Source of the DNA: Arthrobacter sp. ERGS1:01
GTDB lineage: Bacteria > Actinomycetota > Actinomycetes > Actinomycetales > Micrococcaceae
Length of the DNA stretch: 64,000 nucleotides
Direction of reading: 5' to 3'
Assembly (NCBI RefSeq): GCF_001281315.1
Contig: NZ_CP012479.1
Coordinates: 1,860,001-1,924,000 of the forward strand
The translations under genes and the position numbers were made by a program. Of this stretch, positions 27,508 to 42,535 are shown one piece after another (positions within the stretch are counted from its first letter, which is position 1; each line of letters begins with the position of its first letter). The notes below the pieces were generated by a model. It searched no databases. It was not told where the DNA came from and worked only from the letters and a program-made list of their open reading frames with translations.

Positions 27508-28330
27508 CTAGAGGCCCAGCAGTGTGGCCTCGGTGGCGGCGCGCAATGCCTCCACGGAAGGTCCGGCGGCAAGGATTCCACGGCTGGAGGTGGCCAGGAC
27601 TGCCGGGTAGGCGGCCCCAAACGTGGCCCGCATATCGGCACCCGTGGCACCCTGGGCGCCCAGGCCGGGCGCCAGGATGGGCCCGTGCACGGCAGCCAGG
27701 TCAATGCCAAGGTCCGTCAGGGCGGTCCCCACGGTTGCCCCCACCACGAGGCCCACGGAGCCAAGCGCGTCCCCGGCATAGCGGCGGTTCTCGACGCCGG
27801 CCGCGACGGCGATCTGCCGGGCCACCGAGTTGGCGCCGCCCACGTGCTGGACGGAAGCCCCCTCGGGGTTCGACGTCAGGGCGAGCACAAACACGCCCCT
27901 GCCGGCTTCCGCCGCCATGTCCAGGGCCGGACGCAGCGACTCGAAGCCCAGGTACGGGCTCAGCGTCACGGAGTCGGCGGCCAGCGCCGATCCGTCCCGC
28001 AGCCAGGCGTCCGCGTAGCCGGCCATGGTGGAGCCGATGTCCCCGCGCTTGGCGTCGGCAATCGTCAGCACCCCCGCCTGTGCGGCGGCCGCGAGGAATT
28101 CCTCGAGCACGGCCAGGCCGGCCGAGCCGTGGCGCTCATAGAGGGCGACCTGCGGCTTCACGGCGGCTGCCAGTGGAGCCACGGCCTCCAGCACGGTCAT
28201 CGAGAACGTCCGCAGGCCCTCGACGGAGTCGTCCAGGCCCCAGGCCGCCAGCAGGGCCGGGTGCGGGTCGATGCCCACGCACAACGGCCCGCGGGCCGTC
28301 ATGGCCGCGGCAAGCCGGGCCCCGAATGGG

Positions 28331-28338
<8 letters not shown>
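27508..28338 (-). CDS. pyrF: Orotidine-5'-phosphate decarboxylase (type 2)
   Basis: Last step of UMP synthesis, decarboxylation of OMP. 276 residues with the type-2 signature: LCVGIDPHP near 18-26, catalytic [10 protein letters not shown] near 85-94, and the C-terminal PGLGAQGA phosphate-binding loop. ATG 28338 overlaps the end of carB by 8 nt and is preferred over an upstream frame that runs deep into carB. It closes the pyr operon. Confidence 0.95.
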
Positions 28339-31674
<3,336 letters not shown>

Positions 31675-31675
<1 letters not shown>

Positions 31676-32883
31676 TAGTTCTTTTCCTCAGTCTGGGTCG
31701 CGGCGGCGGTGCTGGCCATCAGGTCGATAAAACGGTCAAACAGGTACGCGGAGTCGTGCGGTCCCGCGGCGGCCTCCGGGTGGTACTGGACGGAGAAGGC
31801 GGGGATGTCCAGGCAGGCCAGGCCCTCCACGACGTCGTCGTTGAGGGAGACATGGCTGACCTCGACCCGGCCGAAGCGCTCCTCGGGAGCGGTCACGGGG
31901 CCGTCCTTGGGTGCGTCGACGGCGAAGCCGTGGTTCTGGCTGGTGATCTCCACCTTGCCGGTCTTGCGGTCCATGACGGGCTGGTTGATGCCGCGGTGGC
32001 CGTAGCGCAGCTTGTAGGTGCCAAAGCCCAGGGCGCGGCCCAGGATCTGGTTGCCGAAGCAGATGCCGAAGAACGGCGTGCCGGCGTCGAGCACCTGGCG
32101 CAGCAACTTCACCTGGGAGTCGGCGGTGGCGGGGTCGCCGGGGCCGTTGGAGAGGAACACGCCGTCGGGGTTGACGGCCGTAACGTCCTCGAAGCTGGAG
32201 GTGGCGGGCAGCACGTGAACGCGCACGCCGCGCTCGGCGAAGCGCTGCGGCGTCATGGCCTTGATGCCCAGGTCGATTGCGGCGATGCTGAACTTCGGCT
32301 CGCCTTCCCAGCCATGGTCGGCGGGTTCGACGACGTAGGCCTCGCTGACGCTGACCTCCTCGGCCAGGCGGGCGCCCTCCATGGGGGCGGCGGCCAGCAC
32401 CTGGGCCAGCAGCTCGGCCTCGGGGGCGGTGGCGGCGGCACCGGAGAAGATGCCGGCGCGCATGGCGCCCCGCTCACGCAGGTGGCGGGTGATGGCACGG
32501 GTGTCGACACCCTGGATGCCGATGATGCCCTGGTTGATGAGTTCTTCGTCCAGGCTGCGCTCGGAGCGCCAGTTGGACGGGCGTCGGGCGGCGTCGCGCA
32601 CCACATAGCCGGCGACCCAGATCTTCCGGGACTCGGCGTCGGCGTCGTTCACGCCGGTGTTGCCGATGTGCGGGGCGGTCTGGACCACCAGCTGGCGGGC
32701 GTAGGAGGGGTCCGTGATGGTTTCCTGGTAACCCGTCATGCCGGTTGCGAAGACCGCCTCGCCCAAGGTGCTGCCCTGGGCGCCGTAGCTGCGGCCGCGG
32801 AAGATCCGGCCGTCTTCGAGGACCAGCAGGGCCGCGGTCTCCACGGCGGGTTCGGCCTGTGCAGCCATAGTTGCTTCACTCAT
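31675..32883 (-). CDS. carA: Carbamoyl phosphate synthase small subunit
   Basis: Glutaminase subunit that feeds ammonia to CarB, 402 residues. The N-terminal CPSase domain is followed by a class I glutamine amidotransferase domain with catalytic Cys in [11 protein letters not shown] and the His/Glu pair in [11 protein letters not shown]. The first about 20 residues are a variable Ala/Glu-rich leader. It lies 29 nt after the PH-domain gene and overlaps carB by 1 nt. Confidence 0.98.
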
Positions 32884-32912
32884 TCGTTTTGTTCTTTCTT
32901 TTCATGTCTGCG

Positions 32913-33425
32913 TCAGGAAAGTTCATCGGTGCCGCCGTTGGGCAGCAGTTTTTTCAGGGCATCGACCAGCGGGCGTTTTGCAACAGCTTCGGTGGTTCTA
33001 AACCCGGTGTCAACAGCCGTGCTGCCCAGCGTCCAGCTCAGGACCACCAGGCCGTCCTTTTCCACGAATTTTCCGGCCATGCCGGCCTGCGTGGTGACCT
33101 CGGTCAGGGCCTCGGTGGAAATGAAGAGGTCTGCGGCGCCGGAGCGGCTCAGCAGCACGCCTTCAGGGTGGATGCTCAGCTCGGCCGGGGTGCGCACGCC
33201 CAGGCCGTGCACGGCGATCCGTGCCAGCCAGTCCCCGGTGGCCGTGGTGACCACGTATTGGCCGGGGACGCTCAGCGAGGCCGGGCCCAGTTCGCCGGGC
33301 AGCTCGGGCAGCGGCGCCACCGCGGCCTGGCTCTTGAGCTTGTTCCGCCAGCCCCAGCCGATCAGGGCGAAGACGACGACGACGAGCGCGATCGCCAGGA
33401 TGGTCGGTACTGTGCGGTCCCCCAC
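32913..33425 (-). CDS. Membrane-anchored PH-like domain protein of the pyr operon
   Basis: 170 residues: one N-terminal transmembrane helix (about 6-24, TILAIALVVVVFALIGWGW), a basic stretch, then a soluble beta-rich domain (about 45-160) resembling bacterial PH-like domains. Function is unknown. Position-equivalent proteins occur between pyrC and carA in other Actinobacteria, for example Rv1382 of Mycobacterium tuberculosis, often labelled export or transport protein without proof. The start GTG overlaps the pyrC stop by one base (TAGTG), so it is translationally tied to pyrC. Confidence 0.75.
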   Translation of the reverse strand: MGDRTVPTILAIALVVVVFALIGWGWRNKLKSQAAVAPLPELPGELGPASLSVPGQYVVTTATGDWLARIAVHGLGVRTPAELSIHPEGVLLSRSGAADLFISTEALTEVTTQAGMAGKFVEKDGLVVLSWTLGSTAVDTGFRTTEAVAKRPLVDALKKLLPNGGTDELS

Positions 33426-34750
33426 TAGTTGGCCCCGTCCCGGTACGGCGTGTTCAGCGCGCCGTCGAGCACCGTGGGATGGCCCCGGAAGAACGTGGCG
33501 ACGACCTTGCCGGGCAGCTCCATGCCGGAGAACGGCGAGTTGCGGCCCTTCGTGGCCATCGCGGCCGGATCCACGTTCCAGCGGGCGGCCGGGTCGACGA
33601 GGACGATGTTGGCCGGCTCGCCGGCTTCCAGCGGGCGTCCCTGGTCCGCGAGGCGGCCAATCGCGGCCGGGGCGGTGGAGGTGACGCGGGCGAAGTCCGC
33701 CCAGCCCATGAGCCCGGTCTCGATCATGGTCTCCTGCACCACCGACAGGGCGGTTTCCAGCCCGGTCATGCCCATGGCCGCGGACGCCCATTCGCATTCC
33801 TTGGCTTCGCTGGGGTGCGGGGCGTGGTCGGTGCCCACGATGTCGATCGTGCCGTCGGCCAGTGCGGCGCGGAGGGCGTGGACGTCCTCGTCGGCGCGCA
33901 GCGGCGGGTTGACCTTGTAGACGGGGTTGTAGCTGCGCACGAGTTCCTCGGTCAGCAGCAGGTGGTGCGGGGTGACCTCGGCGGTGACGTTGATGCCGCG
34001 TTCCTTGGCCCAGCGGATGATTTCCACGGAGCCTGCCGTGGAAACGTGGCAGACGTGCAGGCGGGAACCCACATGCTGGGCCAGCAGGACGTCGCGGGCA
34101 ATGATGGATTCCTCGGCGACGGCGGGCCAGCCGGCCAGGCCCAGCACTGCCGACACCTTGCCCTCGTTCATCTGGGCGCCCTCGGTCAGGCGTGGTTCCT
34201 GCGCGTGTTGGGCGATCACGCCGTCGAAGGCCTTGACGTATTCCAGGGCCCGGCGCATCATGACCGGATCGCTGACGCAGATGCCGTCGTCGGAGAACAC
34301 CCGGACGCGGGCGCGGGAATCGGCCATGGCGCCCAGCTCGGCCAGTTGCGTGCCGGCCAGGCCCACGGTGACGGCGCCGACGGGACGCACGTCCACCCAG
34401 CCGGATTCGCGCCCCAGCGAGTACACCTGCTCCACGACGCCGGCGGTGTCGGCCACGGGTGAGCTGTTGGCCATGGCGTGGACGGCAGTGAAGCCGCCCA
34501 GCGCCGCGGCGCGGGTGCCGGTTTCGACGGTCTCGGCGTCTTCGCGGCCGGGTTCGCGCAGGTGCGTGTGGAGGTCCACCATGCCGGGCAGCGCCACCAG
34601 GCCGGCGGCCTCGATGACGGTGGCGCCGGCAACGACGTCGGCGGGCAGGTCTTCGCCCACGGCCGTGATAACGCCGTCGGTGATCAGCAGGTCGGCCGTC
34701 GTGGCGCCCAGGATGGACGCCTGGCGGATCAGGTAGCTTGCGTTGGTCAT
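33425..34750 (-). CDS. pyrC: Dihydroorotase
   Basis: Zinc amidohydrolase that cyclises carbamoyl-aspartate to dihydroorotate, 441 residues (class I type). Metal ligands are visible in [10 protein letters not shown] (near 60-69), with further His at HVCHVST and TAEVTPHHL, and the catalytic Asp in GTDHAPH. ATG 34750 overlaps the pyrB stop (ATGA). Upstream in-frame extension is rejected because it would cover much of pyrB. Confidence 0.97.
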   Translation of the reverse strand: MTNASYLIRQASILGATTADLLITDGVITAVGEDLPADVVAGATVIEAAGLVALPGMVDLHTHLREPGREDAETVETGTRAAALGGFTAVHAMANSSPVADTAGVVEQVYSLGRESGWVDVRPVGAVTVGLAGTQLAELGAMADSRARVRVFSDDGICVSDPVMMRRALEYVKAFDGVIAQHAQEPRLTEGAQMNEGKVSAVLGLAGWPAVAEESIIARDVLLAQHVGSRLHVCHVSTAGSVEIIRWAKERGINVTAEVTPHHLLLTEELVRSYNPVYKVNPPLRADEDVHALRAALADGTIDIVGTDHAPHPSEAKECEWASAAMGMTGLETALSVVQETMIETGLMGWADFARVTSTAPAAIGRLADQGRPLEAGEPANIVLVDPAARWNVDPAAMATKGRNSPFSGMELPGKVVATFFRGHPTVLDGALNTPYRDGAN

Positions 34751-35763
34751 CGGTGGTCCTTTGCGGCTTGCGGGGTGGAAAGACTGGTGGCGGCGGGTTC
34801 GCGCAGCTCGCCGGAGAGCAGCAAGTACAGGGCCGCCATGCGTACCGAAACACCGTTGCGGACCTGGGCCAGCACGGTGGAGCGGGGTGAATCCGCGGCG
34901 GCAGAGGAGATTTCCAGGCCGCGGTTCATGGGGCCGGGGTGCATGATGATGGTGTCCTCGAGCTTGAGGGCGTCGAGCCTGGCCAGCCGGGCGTCGTCGA
35001 AGCCCCAGCGGCGGGCGTACTCCCGGGCGGAGGGGAAGAACGACGCCTTCATCCGTTCCGCCTGGACCCGCAGCATCATGACGGCGTCGACGCCGGCGTC
35101 GAGGGTGGCGTCGAGGTCGTAGCTGACCTCGCACGGCCAGTGCTCGACGCCGACCGGCAGCAGGGTGGGCGGGGCAACGAGCGTGACGTGGGCGCCCAAG
35201 GTGCGCAGCAGCCACACATTGGAGCGGGCCACCCGGGAGTGCAGTACGTCGCCGGCGATGACCACGCGCATGCCGGCGAGGTCGCCGCCCACAGACGGGG
35301 TGCCGGCCAGCTTGGACCAGTGGGCGCGCATCGTGAAGGCGTCCAGGAGTGCCTGGGTGGGGTGGGCGTGGGTGCCGTCGCCGGCGTTGATCACGGCCGC
35401 GTCGATCCAGCCCGAGGTGGCCAGGCGGGCCGGGGCGCCGGAGGCCCAGTGGCGGATCACGACGGCGTCGGCGCTCATGGCTTCGAGCGTTTGGGCCGTG
35501 TCCTTCAGGGACTCGCCCTTGGAGACGGAGGAGCCCTTGGCGCTGAAGTTGATGACGTCGGCGGAGAGGCGCTTCGCGGCGGCCTCGAAGGAGATCCGCG
35601 TGCGGGTGGAGTCCTCGAAGAACAGGTTCACCACCGTGCGTCCGCGCAGCGCCGGAAGTTTCTTCACTTCCCGCTCCCCCACGGCCGACATTTCCTGGGC
35701 CGTGTCCAGGATGGCGATGGCGTTTTCGCGGGACAGGCCCTCCGTGTCAAGCAGGTGCCTCAT
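34747..35763 (-). CDS. pyrB: Aspartate carbamoyltransferase catalytic subunit
   Basis: Joins carbamoyl phosphate and aspartate. 338 residues with the carbamoyl-phosphate-binding [12 protein letters not shown] near 50-61, [11 protein letters not shown] near 135, and the C-terminal HPGPMNRG. No pyrI regulatory subunit is present, as usual in Actinobacteria. Overlaps both pyrR and pyrC by 4 nt (ATGA each). Confidence 0.98.
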   Translation of the reverse strand: MRHLLDTEGLSRENAIAILDTAQEMSAVGEREVKKLPALRGRTVVNLFFEDSTRTRISFEAAAKRLSADVINFSAKGSSVSKGESLKDTAQTLEAMSADAVVIRHWASGAPARLATSGWIDAAVINAGDGTHAHPTQALLDAFTMRAHWSKLAGTPSVGGDLAGMRVVIAGDVLHSRVARSNVWLLRTLGAHVTLVAPPTLLPVGVEHWPCEVSYDLDATLDAGVDAVMMLRVQAERMKASFFPSAREYARRWGFDDARLARLDALKLEDTIIMHPGPMNRGLEISSAAADSPRSTVLAQVRNGVSVRMAALYLLLSGELREPAATSLSTPQAAKDHR

Positions 35764-36332
35764 GCGCCGGCCTCAATGACCACTTCGTCGGCGCCGCCGT
35801 CGGTCTCGACCAGGTGCACCCGCACCTTTTCGCTCGAGGAGGTGGGCAGGTTCTTGCCCACATGGTCCGCGCGGATGGGCAGTTCGCGGTGTCCGCGGTC
35901 CACCAGGACGGCCAGACGCACGGCCTGCGGCCGGCCCAGATCCACGAGCGCGTCCAGGGCGGCACGGATGGTCCGGCCGGAGTACAGCACGTCATCGACG
36001 AGCACGATGACCTTGTTGTCTATGCCGGAGACGGGAAGCTGGGTGGGTTGCGGTGCCCTCGTGGGCTGGTGGGCGAGGTCGTCACGGAACATGGTGACGT
36101 CAAGCTGGCCCACGATGGCGGCGTCGTCGATGCTGGGATCGGTGGCGGCCAGTTTCGCGGCGAGCCGCTGTGCCAGCGGAAAGCCGCGGCGAGGAATGCC
36201 TAGGAGCAACAGGTCTTGGGAGCCTTTGTTGGCCTCAAGGATTTCATAGGCGATACGAGTGAGTGCACGGTCAATGTCTGCCGCGGTCAGGACGACCCGC
36301 GACGCGTTGGCCTGAGCTGTTGAGCTGCTCAT
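35760..36332 (-). CDS. pyrR: Pyrimidine operon regulator / uracil phosphoribosyltransferase
   Basis: RNA-binding regulator of pyr genes that also has weak uracil phosphoribosyltransferase activity; 190 residues. The PRPP-binding motif [14 protein letters not shown] is near 108-121 and [12 protein letters not shown] near 43-54. ATG 36332 is chosen because AAAGGGGA lies 8 nt upstream; an upstream ATG at 36359 would start inside the Shine-Dalgarno region. A matching PyrR-binding loop lies immediately before that ribosome-binding site, so the operon is probably self-repressed at translation when UMP is high, as shown for mycobacterial PyrR. Confidence 0.96.
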   Translation of the reverse strand: MSSSTAQANASRVVLTAADIDRALTRIAYEILEANKGSQDLLLLGIPRRGFPLAQRLAAKLAATDPSIDDAAIVGQLDVTMFRDDLAHQPTRAPQPTQLPVSGIDNKVIVLVDDVLYSGRTIRAALDALVDLGRPQAVRLAVLVDRGHRELPIRADHVGKNLPTSSSEKVRVHLVETDGGADEVVIEAGA

Positions 36333-36350
36333 TTCTCGCGTCCCCTTTCC

Positions 36351-36366
36351 CCGCCTCACAGGACGG
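36351..36366 (-). promoter_or_regulatory. PyrR-binding RNA loop before pyrR
   Basis: Minus-strand CCGTCCTGTGAGGCGG forms a hairpin with loop CTGTGA. It matches the known PyrR consensus ARUCCNGNGAGGYU at the 12 inner positions, and the outer A-U pair is replaced by a compensating C-G. It ends about 2 nt before the pyrR Shine-Dalgarno, so bound PyrR would block ribosomes. Confidence 0.75.
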
Positions 36367-36482
36367 AATTAAAAGGATGATTGCACCACCAAAACTATCA
36401 CAGCGGGGCACCCCATCCCGGCTCCCTAGTCCCCGCACCCGCTTCGCACGCGCGCCCCCTTGGTGCGCGCACCCCATGGCCC

Positions 36483-36488
36483 TAGTGT
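36483..36488 (+). promoter_or_regulatory. -10 element for near-leaderless prsW-like transcript
   Basis: TAGTGT ends 7 nt before the ATG at 36496. No Shine-Dalgarno is present. Confidence 0.4.
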
Positions 36489-36495
36489 TGGTTCC

Positions 36496-37893
36496 ATGAC
36501 TGATCCCGGGCCCTGGCAAAGCACCCCGGCGGACACGCCGTCGCATCCCCCGTACCCGAGAACGCCGCCGTCCGGGGCCCCGCACTTCGCCGCGGCGCAC
36601 ACCGTTGACCCGGCAGGCCCGCACCCTCCAGGCTCCGCGTTGTCGCCGTCACCGGAATATTGGTCCCACCCGGCCCCCGCGCCGCACAACAAAAGGCCCA
36701 AGGGCACCGGGTTGAAAGTGACAAACATCATCCTGCTGTGCGTGCTGGCGCTTGTCACAGTGGGCACCCTGGCGGTGTTTGCGCTGTCCATCGGCGCCAG
36801 CGTGTTCCTGATCTGCGGCGCCCTGGCGCTGATCCCGCTCGCCATCTGCGTCCTCACGCTGGTGTGGGTCGATCGGTGGGAGCCGGAACCGACGACGGCG
36901 CTTTTGTTCGGCTTCTGCTGGGGCGCCGGCATGGCGGTGGTGACCACCCTGGTGGTGGGCAGCTGGGTCCAGCCGCTGCTGATGGCGGGGAACGCGCAGG
37001 CCGATCCCGACGTGGTCGGCGCCGTGATCCAGGCACCGCTGGTCGAGGAGGTCTGCAAGGGGGCCGGGGTGTTGCTGTTGTTCTTCCTGCGCCGGCGCAC
37101 CTTTGACGGTCCCGTCGACGGCCTGGTCTACGCCGGCATCATTGCCGCCGGTTTCGCCTTCACCGAGAACATCCTCTATTTTGGCCAGGCCCTGCGGGAC
37201 AGCGACGACGCCGCCGGCGGGCTGCTGGCGATCTTTGTGGTGCGCGGCCTGATGTCCCCGTTTGCCCACGTCATGTTCACCGGGGCGCTGGGCGTTTGCG
37301 TGGGCTACGCGGCCAGGTACGGCGGCACGCCCCTGGTGCTGGGCGCCTGGGTCCTGGGCCTGGTCCCGGCCATGCTGCTGCACGGGCTGTGGAATGCCGT
37401 GACCTTTGTTGGCGACAGCTTCGTGTTGATGTACCTGGTGCTGCAGGTGCCGATTTTCGCCTTGTTCATCACGGGAATCCTCCTCCTGCGCCGCTCGGAG
37501 GCGAGGCTGACCCGACGGCGCCTGTCCGACTACGTCCCGCCCGGCTGGTTCAGCCAGCAGGAGGTGCCCATGCTCGCCTCGGGAGCAGGGCGACGCAGGG
37601 CCTTGCACTGGGCCAGGACCTTTGGGGCCGGCAGCACCATGAAGGAGTTCATCCGGGTGGCCACCCGGCTGGCCTTCACCCGCAACAGGCTGCTGGTGGA
37701 CGCCAAGGGTGCGCCCGGCAGTGCCGCGGCGGCCAGGTTTGCCCGGGCCCGGGTGCAGGAGCTGGCGCTCTTGAACGCGGCCACGGCCGCGCGCAGCGAC
37801 TTGCTGGGCCGGCATTCGGCCGCCGTCTACCAGGCCAGGACGTTCCAGGCGCCGACGATTCAGGCTCCGACAATCCAGGCACCGGGACCCTAA
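36496..37893 (+). CDS. PrsW family intramembrane metalloprotease
   Basis: Multi-pass membrane protein of 465 residues. A Pro-rich cytoplasmic N-terminus (1-70) precedes about eight hydrophobic helices. The PrsW catalytic motifs are present in order: EEVCKG (near 185), FAFTENILYF (near 220), AHVMFTG (near 258) and LLHGLWN (near 297), which carry the Glu and His metal ligands. Family members cut anti-sigma factors or act as self-immunity proteases; the target here is unknown. The C-terminal about 120 residues are soluble and end in a QAPTI repeat. It is isolated, divergent from pyrR and convergent with nusB. Confidence 0.88.
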   Translation: MTDPGPWQSTPADTPSHPPYPRTPPSGAPHFAAAHTVDPAGPHPPGSALSPSPEYWSHPAPAPHNKRPKGTGLKVTNIILLCVLALVTVGTLAVFALSIGASVFLICGALALIPLAICVLTLVWVDRWEPEPTTALLFGFCWGAGMAVVTTLVVGSWVQPLLMAGNAQADPDVVGAVIQAPLVEEVCKGAGVLLLFFLRRRTFDGPVDGLVYAGIIAAGFAFTENILYFGQALRDSDDAAGGLLAIFVVRGLMSPFAHVMFTGALGVCVGYAARYGGTPLVLGAWVLGLVPAMLLHGLWNAVTFVGDSFVLMYLVLQVPIFALFITGILLLRRSEARLTRRRLSDYVPPGWFSQQEVPMLASGAGRRRALHWARTFGAGSTMKEFIRVATRLAFTRNRLLVDAKGAPGSAAAARFARARVQELALLNAATAARSDLLGRHSAAVYQARTFQAPTIQAPTIQAPGP

Positions 37894-37896
37894 AAC

Positions 37897-37934
37897 AAAA
37901 GACCCGCACCGGAGCACTCCGATGCGGGTCTTTT
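37897..37934. terminator. Bidirectional terminator between the prsW-like gene and nusB
   Basis: Stem GACCCGCA-CGGAG / CTCCG-TGCGGGTC (37901-37930, one mismatch) is flanked by AAAA on the left and TTTT on the right. It works for the plus-strand gene that ends 4 nt before it and could act in the other direction too. Confidence 0.88.
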
Positions 37935-37958
37935 GCGTTGCCTAAACGCGATGCGTTG

Positions 37959-38020
37959 GGCCCACGCTTGCCAGCCCGAAAAACCGCGCCAGCGGTTTTT
38001 CGGGCTGGCAAGCGTGGGCC
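37959..38020. repeat. 29-bp perfect inverted repeat at the nusB stop codon
   Basis: Arms 37959-37987 and 37992-38020 are perfect complements over 29 bp, with a 4-nt GCCA loop. The right arm touches the nusB stop codon (38020-38022). It is probably a strong terminator of the efp-nusB end of the operon, but much longer than usual and without a T-run. Confidence 0.8.
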
Positions 38021-38466
38021 TATGCCAGCAGGGTCGGCTTGACCTGCTGCAGGCGGCCCAGCAGGCCGTTGACGAACTGCGGGGATTCGTCGGTGGAAAG
38101 GGTCTTGGCCAGTTCCACGGCTTCGCTGACGGCGACGGCGTCGGGGACGTCGTCGTTGAACAACAGTTCCCAGGCGCCGATGCGCAGGATGATCCTGTCG
38201 ACGGCGGGCATGCGTTCAAGAGTCCAGCCCTGCGAATACGTTTGCAGGTATTCGTCGATGTTTTCCTGCATGGCGGTGACGCCCTCGACCAGGTCGACCG
38301 TGTAGACGTTGATGATCTGGTCTGCGACGACACGGCGTGCCGTCATGGCGGACATGGCCGTGACGTCGCGCTGCTCCGCCTCGAACAAGATGTCCAGGGC
38401 CCTGCGGCGGGCCTTGCTGCGCGCCGAGTTGGGTTTGCCGTTTTGGCTAGACTGACTGCTTGCCAC
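38020..38466 (-). CDS. nusB: Transcription antitermination factor NusB
   Basis: Partner of NusE/S10 in rRNA transcription antitermination, 148 residues. The N-terminal SKARRRALDILFEAEQRD at about 17-34 is the arginine-rich family signature, followed by VNLVEGV-like VDLVEGVT, WTLERMPAVDRIILRIGAWEL and DESPQFVNGLLG. The GTG start shares one base with the efp stop (TAGTG). Confidence 0.96.
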   Translation of the reverse strand: MASSQSSQNGKPNSARSKARRRALDILFEAEQRDVTAMSAMTARRVVADQIINVYTVDLVEGVTAMQENIDEYLQTYSQGWTLERMPAVDRIILRIGAWELLFNDDVPDAVAVSEAVELAKTLSTDESPQFVNGLLGRLQQVKPTLLA

Positions 38467-39029
38467 TACTCGCTGACACGTCCCAGGTAGCTGCCGTCGC
38501 GGGTGTCGACCTTGACCAGGGTGTTGTTGTCGACGAACAACGGAACCTGGATCTCATAGCCGGTCTCCACGGTGGCGGGCTTGGTGCCGGCGGAGGAGCG
38601 GTCGCCCTGCAGGCCGGGCTCGGTGTAGGTGATGCGCAGCTGCACGGACGGGGGCAGCTCGATGTAGAGCGGTGCGCCTTCGTGGAGGGCGATCGTGACG
38701 TTGAGGTTTTCCAGCATGAAGTTGGTGGCGTCGCCGACCACTTCGTGGGAGACCGTCAACTGGTCGTAGTTGTGGGTGTCCATGAAGACGAAGTCTTCGC
38801 CGTCCGCGTACAGGTACTGGTAGTCGGAACGGTCAACGGTGGCCGTCTCGATCTTCAGGCCCGCGTTGAACGTCTTGTCGACGACCTTGCCGGAGAGGAT
38901 GTTGCGCATCTTGGTGCGGACAAAGGCGCCGCCCTTGCCGGGCTTGACGTGCTGGAACTCAATGATGTTCCACAGTTGGCCCTCAAGTTTGAGAACGGTG
39001 CCGTTCTTGATGTCGTTAGTCGTTGCCAC
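38466..39029 (-). CDS. efp: Elongation factor P
   Basis: Relieves ribosome stalling at polyproline; 187 residues in three beta-barrel domains. The conserved loop [15 protein letters not shown] near 29-43 holds the tip lysine. [15 protein letters not shown] near 77-91 and the C-terminal [10 protein letters not shown] are typical. No modification enzyme (EpmA or YmfI type) is nearby. GTG 39029 has AAGAGG 5 nt upstream. It overlaps nusB by 1 nt. Confidence 0.97.
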   Translation of the reverse strand: MATTNDIKNGTVLKLEGQLWNIIEFQHVKPGKGGAFVRTKMRNILSGKVVDKTFNAGLKIETATVDRSDYQYLYADGEDFVFMDTHNYDQLTVSHEVVGDATNFMLENLNVTIALHEGAPLYIELPPSVQLRITYTEPGLQGDRSSAGTKPATVETGYEIQVPLFVDNNTLVKVDTRDGSYLGRVSE

Positions 39030-39139
39030 AGTAGCCTCTTACGTATAAGTGTTATCAAAAATCCATTGACCATATTACCGTACGGCGCAAGCGTGCCGTT
39101 AACGCAGCGACGCGGATGTGCCAACAACCACATGTGATC

Positions 39140-39640
39140 TTACTGTTGCTCGGCGAGATCCAGGGCGCGTTGCAGGGAAACCGTGGAGGAGTAGATGGCC
39201 GCGGCGTCCGCACCGGAGGCCACCCGTTTTTCCAGGGCGGCGGAGAAACTCCTGGCGGCGGCGGCAAAGTTTCCGCTGGAGAAATACACCTTGCCCAGTT
39301 GTTGGCTGACCCATGCCTCCAGGGGCGTGTCGGCCACGGCGGGCAGCAGGGACTTGAGCACCCGTTCGGCCCGGTCGAAGTGCTTCGTGGCCCGCAGCAC
39401 CTCGGCGTCCAGGACCTGCAGCCGCAGTGATTCGGGATCGGCCAGGCGGGCGTCGGCGGCCATCTCGGCGGCCTCGGCGGTCAGTCCCCGGGCCAGCAGC
39501 ACGAACACGTGGTCGGCGGCGTCGTCGGTGGTTTCCAGCGCCGCGGCGCACGCTTCCTCATCCACCACCTCGGGCAGCAGCGTCTGGGGGTTGACTGCGG
39601 TTCCGGGGAAGCCCGCCGACGGCCAGTCCTTGAGCCCCAT
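39140..39640 (-). CDS. TPR-like helical protein of unknown function
   Basis: 166 residues, almost all helical, with tetratricopeptide-like pairs, for example FDRAERVLKSLLPA followed by EAWVSQQLGKVYFSSGNFAAAARSFSAALEK near 105-150. No signal peptide or membrane helix, so probably cytoplasmic and a binding protein. Its ATG follows the aroB stop with no gap, so it is translated with the shikimate genes; efp follows after 110 nt. No specific function can be assigned. Confidence 0.75.
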   Translation of the reverse strand: MGLKDWPSAGFPGTAVNPQTLLPEVVDEEACAAALETTDDAADHVFVLLARGLTAEAAEMAADARLADPESLRLQVLDAEVLRATKHFDRAERVLKSLLPAVADTPLEAWVSQQLGKVYFSSGNFAAAARSFSAALEKRVASGADAAAIYSSTVSLQRALDLAEQQ

Positions 39641-41306
<1,666 letters not shown>

Positions 41307-41307
<1 letters not shown>

Positions 41308-42506
41308 CAGTGGCCCAGCGTGTCCAGATTTGCCGGGATCGACGCGAGGAAGCTGTCCATGTTCCGCTTGGTTTCGGCCATGGAGTCCCCGCCGAACTTC
41401 TCCATGAGGGCGTCGGCCAGCACCAGGGCGGTCATGGCTTCGGCGACGACGCCGGCCGCGGGCACGGCACACACATCGGAGCGCTGGTGGTGGGCCTTGG
41501 CGGGTTCTCCGGTGGCGACGTCAATGGTTTTCAGGGCGCGCGGAACCGTGGCGATGGGCTTCATGGCGGCGCGGACGCGCAAGACGTCTCCGATGCTCAT
41601 GCCGCCTTCGATGCCGCCGGCGCGGTTGGAGGTGCGGATGATCCGGCCCTCGTCGTCGCGGACGATCTCGTCGTGGGCGGCCGAGCCGCGGCGTGCCGCG
41701 GTGGCGAAGCCGTCGCCGACCTCCACGCCCTTGATGGCCTGGATGCCCATCAGGGCACCGGCCAGGCGGGAGTCCAGGCGCCGGTCCCAGTGCACATAGC
41801 TGCCCAGTCCGGGCGGCAGGTTGTAGGCGAGGACCTCGACGACGCCGCCAAGGGTCTCGCCGGCCTTTTGGGCGGCGTCGACCTCGGCCACCATGGCGGC
41901 GGAGGTGGCGGCGTCAAAGCAGCGCAGGGGGTCGGCGTCGAGTGCGGGGACGTCGGTGAGGACGGGCAGTGCGGCGTCTTCGGGGGACGCGACCGTGGCG
42001 ATCTGGACCGTGTGGCTGACCAGTTCAACGCCGACGGCGGCCAGGATTTGGGCGGCGACCTCGCCGAGGGCCACGCGGGTGGCCGTTTCCCGGGCGCTGG
42101 CGCGTTCCAGGACGGGGCGGGCCTCGGAGAAGGCGTACTTCTGCATGCCGGTGAAGTCGGCGTGGCCGGGGCGCGGGCGGGTCAGCGGCGCGTTGCGGGC
42201 CTGGCCGTCGAGGGTTTCGGCGTCGACGGGGTCCGCGGACATGATCGCCTCCCACTTGGGCCATTCGGAATTGGCGATCTGGATGGCGACGGGGCCGCCC
42301 TGGGTCAGGCCGTGCCGCACGCCGCCGAGGATGGTCACGACGTCTTGTTCGAACTTCATCCGGGCGCCGCGGCCGTAGCCGAGCCGACGCCGGGCCAGGG
42401 CGTCCTGGATTCGGGCGCTGGTGAGCTCAACCCCTGCCGGGACGCCTTCAATAATTCCCACAAGTGCCGGGCCATGTGATTCTCCGGCGGTCAACCAACG
42501 CAACAT
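41307..42506 (-). CDS. aroC: Chorismate synthase
   Basis: Last common step of the shikimate pathway, using reduced FMN. 399 residues starting [15 protein letters not shown], the conserved N-terminus with FMN-contacting [19 protein letters not shown] near 38-53 and [10 protein letters not shown] near 300 are also present. ATG 42506 is chosen since AGGA lies about 10 nt upstream; longer readings would add an unconserved extension. 29 nt after aroE. Confidence 0.97.
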
Positions 42507-42535
42507 ACTGTCCATCCTGCCATGTTCTGTTCGTG

